Origin: Hanleya hanleyi
Lineage: Eukaryota; Mollusca; Polyplacophora; Lepidopleurida; Hanleyidae
Length of the DNA stretch: 64,000 nt
Direction: 5' to 3'
Assembly: GCA_036873755.1 (NCBI GenBank)
Contig: JAVTVY010025057.1
Coordinates: 1-64,000 of the forward strand
Shown piece by piece: positions 9,846 through 21,428 of the stretch. How positions within the stretch are numbered: position 1 is the first letter of the stretch; every line of letters starts with the position of its first letter. The translations under genes and the position numbers were made by a program. The notes under the pieces were generated by a model, which was given only the letters and a program-made list of their open reading frames with translations, made no database searches and had not been told where the DNA came from.

Positions 9846-12483
9846 AGTCTAATCTATGTCCTTATTATACATATGAATACTTAAATTTTATTGAAAGTAC
9901 ACAGATTGCATATTTGACTGTAGAGTGAAACCTGTTCATACTGACTATATATTTTTGGGACCGGATTACATGTATAGCATCAGTCTTGACAGGGTTCTGG
10001 TTTATCAAGGTTAAAAATACTTTAAATTCAAGTAATATTATGGAACCATGTTAAATTTTGGTAATTAGAGGTTGGTCGGTTTACACAGGTATCAGTATTC
10101 ACAGGTTCCAGATTAGATATGTTCGCAGATAAAGTTGTTACATGTTAGCTTATTCCTGTATAAAGTAAGCAATATATATGTCCAGAATAGGAAATCTAGC
10201 TGGGTGAACTGATTGCCTGATGATCTGAATAGCATGACTGGCCTCATTAGGGGTAATAGAAAAGATCTATGACTGCAGTTGAACCAAACACAGGAAGTAA
10301 ACCCCATCTGCAGTCTTAATTTATTGATATGTCTTTGATTGTGGCAATTACTTGGCATTGTTTGTGCCTGTCACCTACTGAACTTCCGCGGACCTGAAAG
10401 ATGGAATGATCGAGATATGGGCCAAATTGATGCCGGTTGAATGCAATCAACCAGTACAACACCTCTCTGGTCGATATCATATATTCAAAAGAGGAATTAT
10501 TACCTGATAACTCGTGTAGTATTGAATTTGAACATCCATTTTAGCTTGGGAATTTGTTCTAGCATATAGCATTGATGGATTGATGGTACATGTGATCATG
10601 CTATGGTTAAAATATCATCTTAGCTTGCTAAGGGCATTTCACGTTTCACTTAACATTACCCTTAGATTATCGCTGTGATTCGGCATGTATTTCACACGGC
10701 GTCATCTATCTAGAGGGAGATAATCGAGTTCGAAAGTTGTTCCCAAAGCATGAGGTCAAATGTCGGCCCCATTTAAACGAGCCAATGAAATTATCTGTAT
10801 TCAAATATTTCCCAGACGTGCAGATGTCAGTTTCACGAGGCGCAAGACTGGGGGAGTCTACGCGAGACCAAAACGAAGTTGTGCGAATTAGCTATTTTAT
10901 TTCTTCTTTGTTAAATCATATTACAAACGGCCGAACATATTTGAAAACAAAATAAAATCGGCGGCAGACCACAGGAAAATGATATGCTTTTTATTTTGTG
11001 ATGGGGGCACTTCGAGGCCCACCATGGGATCATTTCAATCGATGGCTTTCTGGAGGTGTGTCTTCGTTGTATGAATGTTATTGCACCGTTGTCGGATGTA
11101 ACGGGACCAGTCAGATGTGACCATTTGAGAAACGCCCTATTACATGCAGATAGCACCCGTTACCGCATGGCTACGAGCAGAAGTTTCTACGTATGATCGT
11201 GCCATGCGTTCGGATGATGTAAATATATGCAGCTTTAACTTTAATTTTTAACACCAATTTTTAAAATATTTTGTTTTATTTTCTTAAATGTATTTCATAA
11301 GTTTTTCACATTATGCAAGTATATACTCTACATGATTTGCATTCCGTGTTTGTTTTTGGTTTTTTGTTTATTGAAGATTTGATTGGTCAATGTGAAATTT
11401 TCAAACTGAAATAAGATGTTTCAATTGGTTTATGAAAATTGGACGAACATATCTAACCAATTATAGAGCTTGTAAAGCGATGCATCCTCTTCAAACTTTG
11501 GATGTACATTGTAGCATTGGGCCTTTTATGAGAGCTGAGCAGATGCTTGCACTCACCTCTAACCTAAAATGAATTTGAGGCAAGCAATAGTCCGCCAAAT
11601 TTACATTGTTTGACATAGAGATCTTGTCAAAATGCTCAGCAACTTGCCTGGAAAATCTGATTCAGGAGAGTAGCTGACTGCTCGCCTGAGATTTCATTAA
11701 GGCAATTCCTGAGCATGGCTGTCAGAAATAGTCCAGTCAACTGTGTATATCTCATATATATTGAGATATACGATGTATAGACTGGTATCATTCTAGCCTG
11801 CGGATCAACAAGGTAATTTAGACCAATTTTATCGTGAGCACAAAAGCGCTAGGAGCTGCTGTCTGTATGGATCCTCGTCCAAGCATCCGACCATTTCATT
11901 CCCATCTTTCTTTTGATGTTCAGTTTTGCATGAAGCGATTGAAGTTCACGTGAAACCACCAGTCCTATATCGCTGAATCGGTTATTATACTGTGTTCCCG
12001 CAGTGCCGATGATTGTGATATTGTGGGTATAAAAGACGTCCAGCTGAGCGAATCGCTATATATGTCCTTATCTCACCTTGGCATTCATGTCGGACTTAAA
12101 AGAATATTACAAACTAGAGCATAGGGCTTTCAAAGTTGTTAGAGAGCAAGTAATAAGTTCACCTACTGTTGCGAGGACAAGTTTATGAGGATGTACAAAC
12201 TGATAATAAAATCTCACTTTGTAAATCGAGAGAAAAGTACAATATTTCAGTGATGTATAGTAAACGTATATCTTGAATATCCCATGTAGGCAAAATGTAC
12301 TGGAAATGTTCCACATTTGTAGAGGTGGGCAAAATTGTATAAATGTAGAATGTTATCTTGATACATTCATGTACCTTGTACAGTCTTTCTCATAAGGTTC
12401 TCTCCAGTTTGCTGAGAGGTCTCTTTATATAGACGTATAAACTTTATTTCAAGTCGATACAATTGCAAACATTGTAACACCAA
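9846..12483. other. Intergenic DNA, no gene recognised
   Basis: Position 9910-10110 has the look of a degenerate dispersed repeat ('gagtgaaacctgttcatact', 'gggaccggattacatg'). A small palindrome lies near 11750 ('tctcatatatattgagata'). Open frames at 10737-10955 and 10911-11156 overlap on opposite strands and have no recognisable domain. Nothing else is supported. Confidence 0.5.
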
Positions 12484-12496
12484 TCTGGAATAGTCC

Positions 12497-12760
12497 GCGA
12501 GTGATTGGTTGGTTCCTGTTGCTTCAATTTATTTTGCTGAGAAGCAACAGGATCTTGATAATGTGATGTCTAGCACTGTAATATCACTTGTCTTTCTTGC
12601 ACCATGTAAGCATCCTGTCTGTTTCTTTTGGGCTGTCCTCCATGTTTTATAGGGTGGAAGGCAGGTGTCTGGTTCCATGTTGCTGTGTGGTGCTTAGTTG
12701 GTTCGCGATATGACCGAAATATTGTTGGAACGCAACATTAAATTCAATTCACTCACTCAC
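12497..12760 (+). mobile_element. SINE with (ACTC)n tail, family S1, copy 1
   Basis: This 264-bp element is bounded by a 13-bp target duplication TCTGGAATAGTCC (12484-12496 and 12761-12773). The body contains 'cttgataatgtgatgtctag' and 'aatatcacttgtctt', and is closely similar to 29645-29966. The 3' end reads 'gaaatattgttggaacgcaa' and then runs into (ACTC)n. A similar 3' end occurs on the 5S-derived SINEs here, which suggests mobilisation by the same LINE. No tRNA-like box A/B was identified in the head. Confidence 0.85.
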
Positions 12761-12773
12761 TCTGGAATAGTCC

Positions 12774-13586
12774 TGTATTTTGTATTGACATACTTTGCTT
12801 TCTGCATACATCATTTATTCTCTGGACAAACTTTGTAGTTTAACAAATTTGACAATGTTTGAAATGGAGAATAAATTGGCTGTCTATTTCTAAATTGCAT
12901 TTTCTAAATCTAATACGTTATATACCGGTATATATTACACTATATGTAATGGTTCAGATCTCTCGATATTTCTAGATTTCATGACAGCTGGTCACTGTAA
13001 ATACCTGCATTGTGGTTGACAGTTGAAAAGATGAAGTTTTAAGTCCAGGTATAAACTATATAAACAGATACTGTGAGTTGATTTGACTGGGAGAATACAC
13101 AGTGTAATAGATCCATTACTGGCTTTATCAGATCTAAAGTCGGGATGTGTTCTTCAATTCACTCAGCTACTTATAGACCTGTTTCAGATAGTACAGATTC
13201 AATTTGATACATTATCTAAGGTTACTGGATCTGAAGTGGGAGCAGGCATTGAACAAGACCATGTCTGTTGTCTAAGAAACATCCTATTGAGAGGGCAAAC
13301 AAACATTTGACCTCATTGTTACACCTGGTGGTTTTACCCTTTATGGATACTTTTGACCCCATGGCCTGTATATATGTACATATGACTCATTTTACTGCTG
13401 TAGAATGAAATCTATGCTGTGTTGTAAATGATAATTCACATGAACATATTATTTCTCAGAAAGAAAAAAAAAAGATGAAAATTCAGCCAAGTTTTATTTT
13501 GATCAAAAGTCATGTGTTTATAGCACAATCTTTTATGGAAGAAGAGTGCTATCAAATTATCATATATTCCAGTTCTGATCTTCTCA
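12774..13586. other. Intergenic DNA, no gene recognised
   Basis: A 75-codon open frame at 13083-13310 (for example 'DLFQIVQIQFDTLSKVTGSE') has reasonably protein-like composition. It lacks a recognised domain or convincing splice sites, so I leave it uncalled. There is a self-complementary 'ataccggtat' near 12932. Confidence 0.45.
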
Positions 13587-13589
13587 TTA

Positions 13590-14025
13590 AGCCCAACTCA
13601 CACTACGAACATTTTGTTATATTAGAACAAAAACACTGTTCAGAGCATGTTTTGTCTGCAGTGTGAGGTGCGCAGAAACACAACATTCTGTTCGAGGAAT
13701 AAGTTCGGGAAATCAAATATGTTTGAATTTTGGAACATGTTTTCGTCCTCAAAACAGTTTTTGTCTTCAGTGTGTGGTGATCGGGAACGTGTCTGAATAT
13801 TTACCAACAGTTATCCAATCAACTGGCAGCTGTCGGTCATATGATGAAGCCGCTCTCACATGACACAACAAAATGGCTCCCATCACATGACCGGCAGCCT
13901 CGCTGCTTGATCGCGGCGACTGGCGGTCAAGAGAAAATGTTAGCATTGTTAGGTTACCGCGAAGAAAAACACGAACAAACTGCTCTGTTCTAATACAACA
14001 GAATGTTCGTAGTGTGAGTTTGGCT
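13590..14025. mobile_element. 436-bp Harbinger-like MITE with TTA target duplication
   Basis: Terminal inverted repeats of about 24 bp begin AGCCCAACTCACACTACGAA on the left and end in 'ttcgtagtgtgagtttggct' on the right. The flanks are TTA at 13587-13589 and TTA at 14026-14028, fitting the 3-bp TWA duplication of the PIF/Harbinger superfamily. Inside the ends lie repeated 'gaacaaaaacactgttc' and 'acagaatgttcg' type sequences. There is no intact reading frame. The superfamily is inferred from the duplication only. Confidence 0.75.
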
Positions 14026-14122
14026 TTAATGAAGTTCTCTTTTGCTGTTTGAATTAGGATTTACCATAGACTATACAATATTGAATAAAGCTCATGTGCA
14101 GAAATTATAATTTAAGGTATTC

Positions 14123-15669
14123 CCTCTAATAATTCAATCTCCCTATCAAAATTCAATCACCCCCAATTTCGGGGACAAAATTCACTTGACTGTTCAAATA
14201 AATTTGATCACTATATCTAGAATCAGTGAAATAAAGAAATGACGGATTATCTGCCTGATTTCAGACCATTTTGTCAACTTCTCTTTCCAATAAAGGAGGT
14301 GTTCGCTTTAGATGGATTTTTTTCCCCCTTCAGCATCGATCTCTGCTGCTCTATTGTCTCGCTCTGAGCCAGCCGGTATATTGTGACGTAATGCTCAGGT
14401 ATTCCCCAACTCTTATCAGCCAATATTGCAATGAGGCCGGTCTAATGGGTTCATTCATATTCCCATACAGTTTACCATATATATTTTTATGAACGACCCA
14501 ACTATTTACGAACAATAGTCAGTTATATTAATATATAAACCTACTCAAAAACTGACAACTCTCTGTCAAAAGTTCTGCGAACAATAAATACGGGAAGTAA
14601 CTGCAAAAAACATATTGGCACAAGCATGATCACTTGGGAAAGCATGCGTCACCACTTGTTGAGGATCATTTCCTGAATAAATAGAGAATATGTTGAAGTT
14701 GCAAAACTGAACACCTACATCAAAGGAAAAATGGGAAATGAATATAGCCATATTGTAGTGACGAAACATTGAAGAATAGTTGTAACTGCTGTGAATCAGG
14801 AATTTTCTATTTTTGGCCCAGCAGGGCTTCATATTGGAAATCTTTTACATTATAACTTTTCCATTCATAGTTACAACTTTTATCTTCCCGTTGCCCTCAG
14901 ACGAAATACACTTGTGTGGAAGTTAAATATATGTTTAACAATTATTGTTTTGCTCTATTGGATCGTCGCAATAGTCAACTACTGACCAAGTGCATGGTGT
15001 GGCTGTGTGTGCGTGCGTGCAACTCTATAGTCATGAATTATAATAACATAAGCGATTAATTGCGATAGCGGTTCGTTGTCTTTATTTCACATCACTATTG
15101 CACTTTAAAGTTCAAAATCAAGATGAAAAAAAACCATTGTTTTTTGTCGACAACCATTCGATCACGAAGCAGTTACAATTTTTATTTGCAGGAACCATGT
15201 TCCGAATGGCGGTGAACTTCACCCCTACAGAGCATTCCAAGCGTTTTGATATATTTCTATATTAAGAAAATATGACACCTTTAATCAAAATGATTTTTCA
15301 GTATCATTTAGGATCAAACCCACCGAATATGGATATCTAAGACTCGTTTTGGTTGAAGGTGTCATATTTTGCATATGAAGGGAATTCCCTCTAGGAATAT
15401 CACCAAAAATTGCAAAAACAAACAGCCTATTTTCTAAAACTCTTAACATTTTTTTGATAAATCTCTTGTCAGTGAAAAGTCAGAATACAAAAATTCAGTA
15501 TTTTCTCTCTCAAGCTAGTAACCTTTGAAGTGAACATGAGGAAATTATATTTTCGGTTTATAAACGCAACACACTAAGGAAAAAAATACAGTCAAACCGA
15601 ACACCTCCTTTGATCACCCCCAGATTTTATGGTAGGAAATTTCCCTTCCTGTGATTGAATTATTAGAGG
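14123..15669. mobile_element. MITE of the 'taataattcaatcac' family, split by a 1320-bp insertion
   Basis: Left end 'cctctaataattcaatc' (14123) and right end 'gtgattgaattattagagg' (to 15669) match the intact element at 23325-23550 in both halves. Shared internal phrases are 'aaatttgatcac', 'acggattatct', 'catttt.tcaacttct' and 'gatcacccccagattttatg'. The two halves are separated by the element at 14292-15611. Confidence 0.75.
14292..15611. mobile_element. 1320-bp TIR element nested in a MITE
   Basis: The perfect 14-bp inverted termini are AAAGGAGGTGTTCG (14292-14305) and CGAACACCTCCTTT (15598-15611). The intact MITE at 23325 lacks this segment. An inner hairpin with arms of about 24 bp ('aaaatatgacaccttt' at 15267 and its complement ending at 15370) lies about two thirds of the way along. 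No reading frame that I would call a gene is present. The exact target duplication could not be read because a few bases next to the left end ('ctttccaat') do not align with the intact copy. Confidence 0.65.
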
Positions 15670-17875
15670 CATCACCATACGAGTATTATGTTTTCAAATT
15701 GACAATCCATCAGAAATCACATGGGTAGGTAAAAAAATTACATGTCTGATATTTTAGACAAATTAGACAGATTTATCAATGTTTCCTTTTGGAAACAGTT
15801 TATCGAGAAGTAAACAAATTAATTAACATCACCTTGCTCATTGTCGACAACTGAATTAAAGCATGCCAAAGTCCAATGCGGAAATTGCATGGAGCCACTC
15901 CTGTCTGCATGTATCACTAATTGTGTTCATTGGAAACAGTTAATTTATAATTCATCAGGACTTCCAGTGAGGTTTATACTGTATCGATTATTGTGCTCCG
16001 AGTCTGGCAAATGAAGCTCTATGAACTTACACATGCAGTTGAAAAATGCTGTTTATAATTGAACATTATTGGGTTTCTAAATATTTGGTGGAAAATCTCT
16101 GCCAAACTCATTCACCAAAGAACTTTACTTGTGTCTCTCAATAATCAATACTTTAATTTTATCTTTTATGCTATTTTTATTAATTAGTAATTTAAGTAAT
16201 TATGTCATTGCCATTGGGAATTTTCCCAAATTATATTGGCTAGGTTACAGTGCACCCTAGTACTCTATCCTGTGGTTCTCTGTGAGCTGGTCAGTTTGAC
16301 CACTGGCTGAAGTTGATTAATTAGATTATTTGTGGTTTGATAATGAACTGACCGGTTGATTTGATGCTGATCAGTTGAGCAAGATTGAAGTACATGTATA
16401 CTGTATGTGACTATTGGCATACAGCTACATGTACATGGCAGTGTGACTAACGTCACAGGACCTACGAAATAGGGTTTGATATAATTTAAGTGTGTACTCG
16501 AGAGATGACTTGGGGGCCCTGTGTGCTACCATGAGAGAATTGATATAGCATCTCTAAATTGACAGTGGGAACTATTAACTTTTCCAGATGTCATCGCTGG
16601 TGAGTCGTTAGCATAGCAACTATTATCGCCCTCAGTTTCTATTAACGTGGGCACTGATCAGCCCAGCAGTCTCGGCATTAGGAGATTTTTTTTCAAATTA
16701 GCGTAGGGAATGGTGCTCTGTCAGAGCAGTTGAGAAGTAAATGTTTCAAGTCCCAAAATAAGACCGGAAACTGAAAAAGAAACAAATTTGAAGTGAGAAC
16801 GGTCAAGATCAGAGATTTGTTAGAATGCAAGAATCAAAAGAGAGCCATTCTCCATGGATATATTTATTTGGCATTCAACTTCAAGGTACCTCATCTGAAG
16901 AGAGTACATAATAATAATCAATGAACAATAAAGCACACACGAAAAAAATAAACAACTGGTTATAGGTTACTGAATTTAAAACACAACGATGATTTTATTA
17001 TTGATCTCTTCAGTAATAACAGATAATAGGGTCATTGTTGTGTTTAAATTTAGTAATTTCTCTCATAAAATCCAGTAATTTTTTATTTCTTTTTGAGGTA
17101 GAACATTTTTTAACTAATGACTGAACTGAAGAAATTATGCAATGTTGTATAGGCTGGATATATAAACCGTGCAGTATAATATGCCTTCAACGGAATTCCA
17201 AGACCAGCAAATGAGTGAAAACGGATCCATACCATCGGAATGTGTGTCAACATATTACAGTGAGGCTAAAAATAGATTACTCCAGAATCTCCAGTTTAAT
17301 ACTAGATTCAAGTGTACTGTTCAACTAGCCATATTATAGATATCTCATAGTACATGTAGATCTAATAGACTGATTACGACGTACGAGCGAGCGCACACAT
17401 GCATGTGTGCTTTTAATATAGATATAATTAAAATATATTTTGGAAGCTGACGTCTTAGAACAACAACAACGACCACCGAAAGCCAACAAATACCCTGACG
17501 CTTCTGTGAGAAGAAGTTTTTCAAAGTTGCTTGGCGCTTCTGACAATGATTTATAAAATACATGTACATGTAAAGTGATACTCGTGGCTCGGTAAAACTT
17601 CGCAGCAGACGAAATAACAACCTCCATTCTCCGATAAAATGATTTGCTTCCTTCATGCATCGTGGCATATACAGCTCGGGAAGCGTGGCGTGGACTATTA
17701 GGGAAAACATGGCGGAGCTACCTGGAAACGTATAATGCCGACATATTTTGGCAAGTACCATTAAAGTTACTGATATTTTCGAGTGCTGGGCGCATAATTT
17801 TTTTTTTTTTTGCTTTAGTGCTGGGCGGCCGAAGTTAGTCCCAGACGCTTAAAAGTCACAGTGAAGCGTACAGTC
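15670..17875. other. Intergenic DNA, no gene recognised
   Basis: A short inverted repeat (about 16972-17055, 'gaatttaaaacacaac' with its complement) is the only structure I see. Overlapping minus-strand frames at 17334-17761 read through (caa)n and AT-rich DNA and have no recognisable domain. Confidence 0.5.
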
Positions 17876-18743
17876 AAGGGTTCCCGATGGGCATGACCGT
17901 GCACTCCAGTCATCAATAAATAATAAAAAATTAATTATAAATTAAATTTTCATCAGAATTCGATCAGCTCAGAACTTGCTGGTAACAATGCCCTAATGCA
18001 CGTTCATGAAAAAAATCAAGGTTCTAATGTTAACGGTTCTCCTTATTTTGCCGACGAAAGGATTCGGATGGACTGACTGACTGACTCACTCACTCATTAC
18101 CGGACAATTTGCGATCTGTAGCCTACTTCGTAGGAATATTCACTTAAACCCTCTACCACCTACATTTGGCCAATTTCCTCAAAAACTTTTTACGTGCCTG
18201 ATAAAACCACTACATGATACGAAAAGGACTGATTAATGTACAGTTATATTTTATTACCCCTCAGCCCATAGGGCTGTGGGGTCTTGTCGTTGCCATGTAC
18301 GTACGTCCGTACGTCCGTCCGTTCGTCCGTCCGTCCGTCAACATGTTCTTGTCTGTTGAATATCTGCAGATCTATGAAGTCGGGCCTGACCAAACTTTGG
18401 TGAGAGCTTCCTGAATGTTGACTGATGAAATGATTAGATTTTCAGATGGCTATGATGATTTCATGATTTTTAATTTTTTTTTTATTATTTATTGATGGCT
18501 CAGCTTTTGCACTGTTATCTATACCCATCAACATGTTCTTGTCCGCTGAATATCTGCAGATCTATCAAGTCGGGCCTGACCAAACTTTGGTGAGAGCTTC
18601 CTGAATGTTGACTGATGAAATGATTAGATTTTCAGATGGCTATGATGATTTCATTATTTTTAATTATTTTTAATTATTTTTTTTTTTATTATTTATTGAT
18701 GGCTTAGCTTTTGCACTGTTATCTATACCCATCGGGAACCCTT
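17876..18743. mobile_element. 868-bp TIR element with GTCCGTCC array and internal duplication
   Basis: The 16-bp perfect inverted termini are AAGGGTTCCCGATGGG (17876-17891) and its complement (18728-18743), followed inward by related 'tcatcaataaataataaaa' sequence. The interior holds a short hairpin ('cagcccatagggctg'), a GTCCG microsatellite (about 18304-18339) and a direct duplication about 193 bp apart ('catcaacatgttcttgtc' near 18338 and 18531). It belongs by structure with 26226-26680, 28660-30175 and 62900-63617. It is non-coding. Confidence 0.75.
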
Positions 18744-19362
18744 GGTTACATGTTTCATTGTAACTTTTGAAGGTTCCCTGATACAAGAAAGCCTGGTTCA
18801 TTCAAGATTATCATTGGATGGACCCCCCAATTCCCATTTATCTGGGAGCTAACATGATGCTACACTTGTTCAACCTATGCACTACCCTCGGGAGGATTTC
18901 CCCACCCCTGGGGCACTAAATGTTATTGGACTTTTACTTATCTACAGCTTTTCAGCTTCATGTGATATGTATGAGATGCAGTGTACATTGTTTTTTCACA
19001 CACACATGCGGAATCAGCTAAAATTTATTCCTTTATAGTAATAACTAACAGGTTGATGACATTATTTTATTTCAGAAGTACAAGAGGAAATAACCGGCAG
19101 TATCGAACCCCTGTTTTTCTTCAATTTTGGTACATTGATTTATCCAAAAGCTTTTGCATGTTACTGTACCGTGGAAATTATTTAAAACAAGTGATTAGGA
19201 GAGCCTATTTTTAGCCTGAATCTGGGCAATTTTGAACCAGTTTGCATATCTGGATCTTATGCCCCCCCATAATGATAATGGTGGGTTTGTGTCGGTCATT
19301 GTGTTTCTATGCCATTAACTTATCACACTTGTGCAATGCATAAATTGCCACTGATAAAGCTA
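18744..19362. other. Intergenic DNA, no gene recognised
   Basis: I see no supported feature here. The short C-rich phrases at 18825-18915 are not repeated elsewhere in the window. Confidence 0.5.
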
Positions 19363-19374
19363 CACTTTCTTGCA

Positions 19375-19643
19375 GCCCTCCGGCTTAGGGCAGCATGGTT
19401 TGTACCATGTTTGTCTGGCACAGGAGGTAGATTAAAGTACCAAACAGATTGGGCTCTCTGAGGATCCATTGTAATCAGTGTCTGTAGAGTCTAATTTTCA
19501 AAATTCGAAATTAAATTTTTTTTGTAGTTTTGGTTGGGTTTTTGTTGGGGTTAGGGTTTTGTTAGGGTATGTTTGTTTGGGTCATCGTCGCCGTGTGACC
19601 AATAAGGTTAGGTGCGACGTTAAACTTCAAACAACCAACCAAC
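19375..19643 (+). mobile_element. SINE-like element with (CAAC)n tail, family S2
   Basis: This 269-bp insertion is bounded by the 12-bp target duplication CACTTTCTTGCA (19363-19374 and 19644-19655). The head starts 'gccctccggcttagggcagc'. The 3' end reads 'gtgcgacgttaaac' and then (CAAC)n, a tail type I associate with mollusc SINE/LINE partners. No tRNA or 5S head was recognised, so it could also be a 5'-truncated LINE tail. Confidence 0.75.
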
Positions 19644-19655
19644 CACTTTCTTGCA

Positions 19656-21224
19656 TGCTGTAATCCCAGCACACCACTCACGTGAAAACGAAGTCTATAA
19701 AATACGGTACAGGAATCACACAAACTGTATCCGCAAGGCTGTATCCAGGGATTTTTTGCAGGTTCCGATCCCAAACTCCCAGTTCCTTTTCGTAATTCAT
19801 TATTGAGGGTCCAATTTTTCTTAGTGAATTTCGGCGCAAAGAGCCTGTGATCAATCACAAAACAGACGTTTATTAACATGAAATTCAATACCCAGCTATG
19901 CAATCGGATCGATATTGAGGCTCCCAGAAGCATTTTCTAGGAGTATTTTCTTCAGAAATCCTTTCGAAGTGAACAACAACAACAACACTACTTTCGTTTT
20001 TTGTTTCATTTGAGTTTTGGGCGCCCATACGTTTTCTGTAACTACATTGGTTCTACATGCAGCCCTTATCCTACTTGACTAATAAAAACAGGCTGAGGGG
20101 TCCACGCACCTTTTAGGTGCTTGCCTGCAATTCATGTTGTCAAAGGGAAGAGGCATTCTGTTTTTCCATTGTCCTCCCATCTATATCGAGTTATGCTCAA
20201 TTAATCTTCACGAAAGTTCAGACATGTGTTGCCATTGTGCGTACATGTCCCAACAAGCCTATTGATTTTTGGGTGAGAGTGGAAGGTCACAGCACGTCTA
20301 ACAAATTAACTCCTACTTCAGATAGTTTACATATCTAAAAGAGTTCTCTTCCCTGGATAACAATCAGAGGTTCTTAGTCATTGATCATCATCTGATGTAA
20401 TAAAGGCCCATTGTTATTATGTATGGTGGGGCATATGTGTTACTGTGGACACAGTGCATGTTGGGCCTGGTTTGAAATGCATGTAGAATTATTGTAGGCT
20501 GTAGATTTTTTAATCTACATGAAGTCTACCTTACACATGGATAGATGGATGGATTTACTTGGGCACTCCATCATGGTATGATGGGCACAGGTCATGCAGA
20601 ATATGCCATGCAACCTGTTCCCTCACACATCCTAACACATGGTCCCTCATGAGTTGGCCGAGTAAACTGCAGGCTACATTTCACCTGCTACATAATTCAG
20701 TTTCATACAGAATCTCTGTTTTCTGAGGTGTAGTACATGTTATTTTGAGACAATTTGTCTACATGTATAGAATAATTCAGTTGAATGTTTATTATAAAAT
20801 GGTTCTCTCAAACTATGATACATACATGTAGATTTCATATCCATAGATACTTCATTCAAATTCACCGAATATCATTTCACAACAGATTCCCAATTTTTCC
20901 AGTGAAATGAATAAAATAATGCTATGCTGCATTAATTTCTGCTTGCTTAAGTTTTCATCATGCCTCACAGCTATTAGATCGGCATTTCTTTTATAAAAAT
21001 GCCATTTGAGGATTGGAAATCACTACTCATTGACTAACGACCAAGCTACTTATTTACTAACGACGCAATTTCCTTATTGACAGCTGTTCTTGTGATATCC
21101 TGGCATCAATCTAAGATCAATGACCAGGAAGATGTGACTGGAACAATTGTTCCTATGAATAATATTTATTTGAAAAGACTAGACAAGGAAAAGCAAACTT
21201 AGTTTCACATTTTTTCGCCTCTAG
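19656..21224. other. Intergenic DNA, no gene recognised
   Basis: Only simple repeats are visible: (AAC)n near 19973 and (GGAT)n near 20540. No gene is supported. Confidence 0.5.
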
Positions 21225-21237
21225 TATCTTCTACCAG

Positions 21238-21415
21238 TGATTGGGTGAGTAGGATTTAATGTTGTTTTCAACATTTTTTCACTCATTTTATCCTGGACAC
21301 TGTTCAGCCCAGCCAGTACAGCACTTGGTCACCCATCCAAGTATTTGATCGAGCTCAACGTTGCTTAACTTAGGTGATCTGACGAGAATGGTGTGCCCAA
21401 CATCATACGCCATAC
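21238..21415 (-). mobile_element. 5S rRNA-derived SINE, copy 1
   Basis: On the minus strand the head reads 'cattctcgtcagatcaccta', then 'gttaagcaac', 'atacttggatgggtgacca' and 'gtgctgta'. These align in order with the eukaryotic 5S rRNA segment covering box A, the intermediate element and box C. The 3' end continues 'aaaaaatgttgaaaacaac' and then a short ACTC tail. A 13-bp target duplication TATCTTCTACCAG flanks it (21225-21237 and 21416-21428). It is a SINE3-type element, not a 5S gene. Confidence 0.85.
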
Positions 21416-21428
21416 TATCTTCTACCAG

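Noticed and set aside
17334..17761. Two overlapping minus-strand frames of 108 and 138 codons
   Set aside because: Both span the same DNA in different frames, include simple repeats, and show no domain or exon signals.
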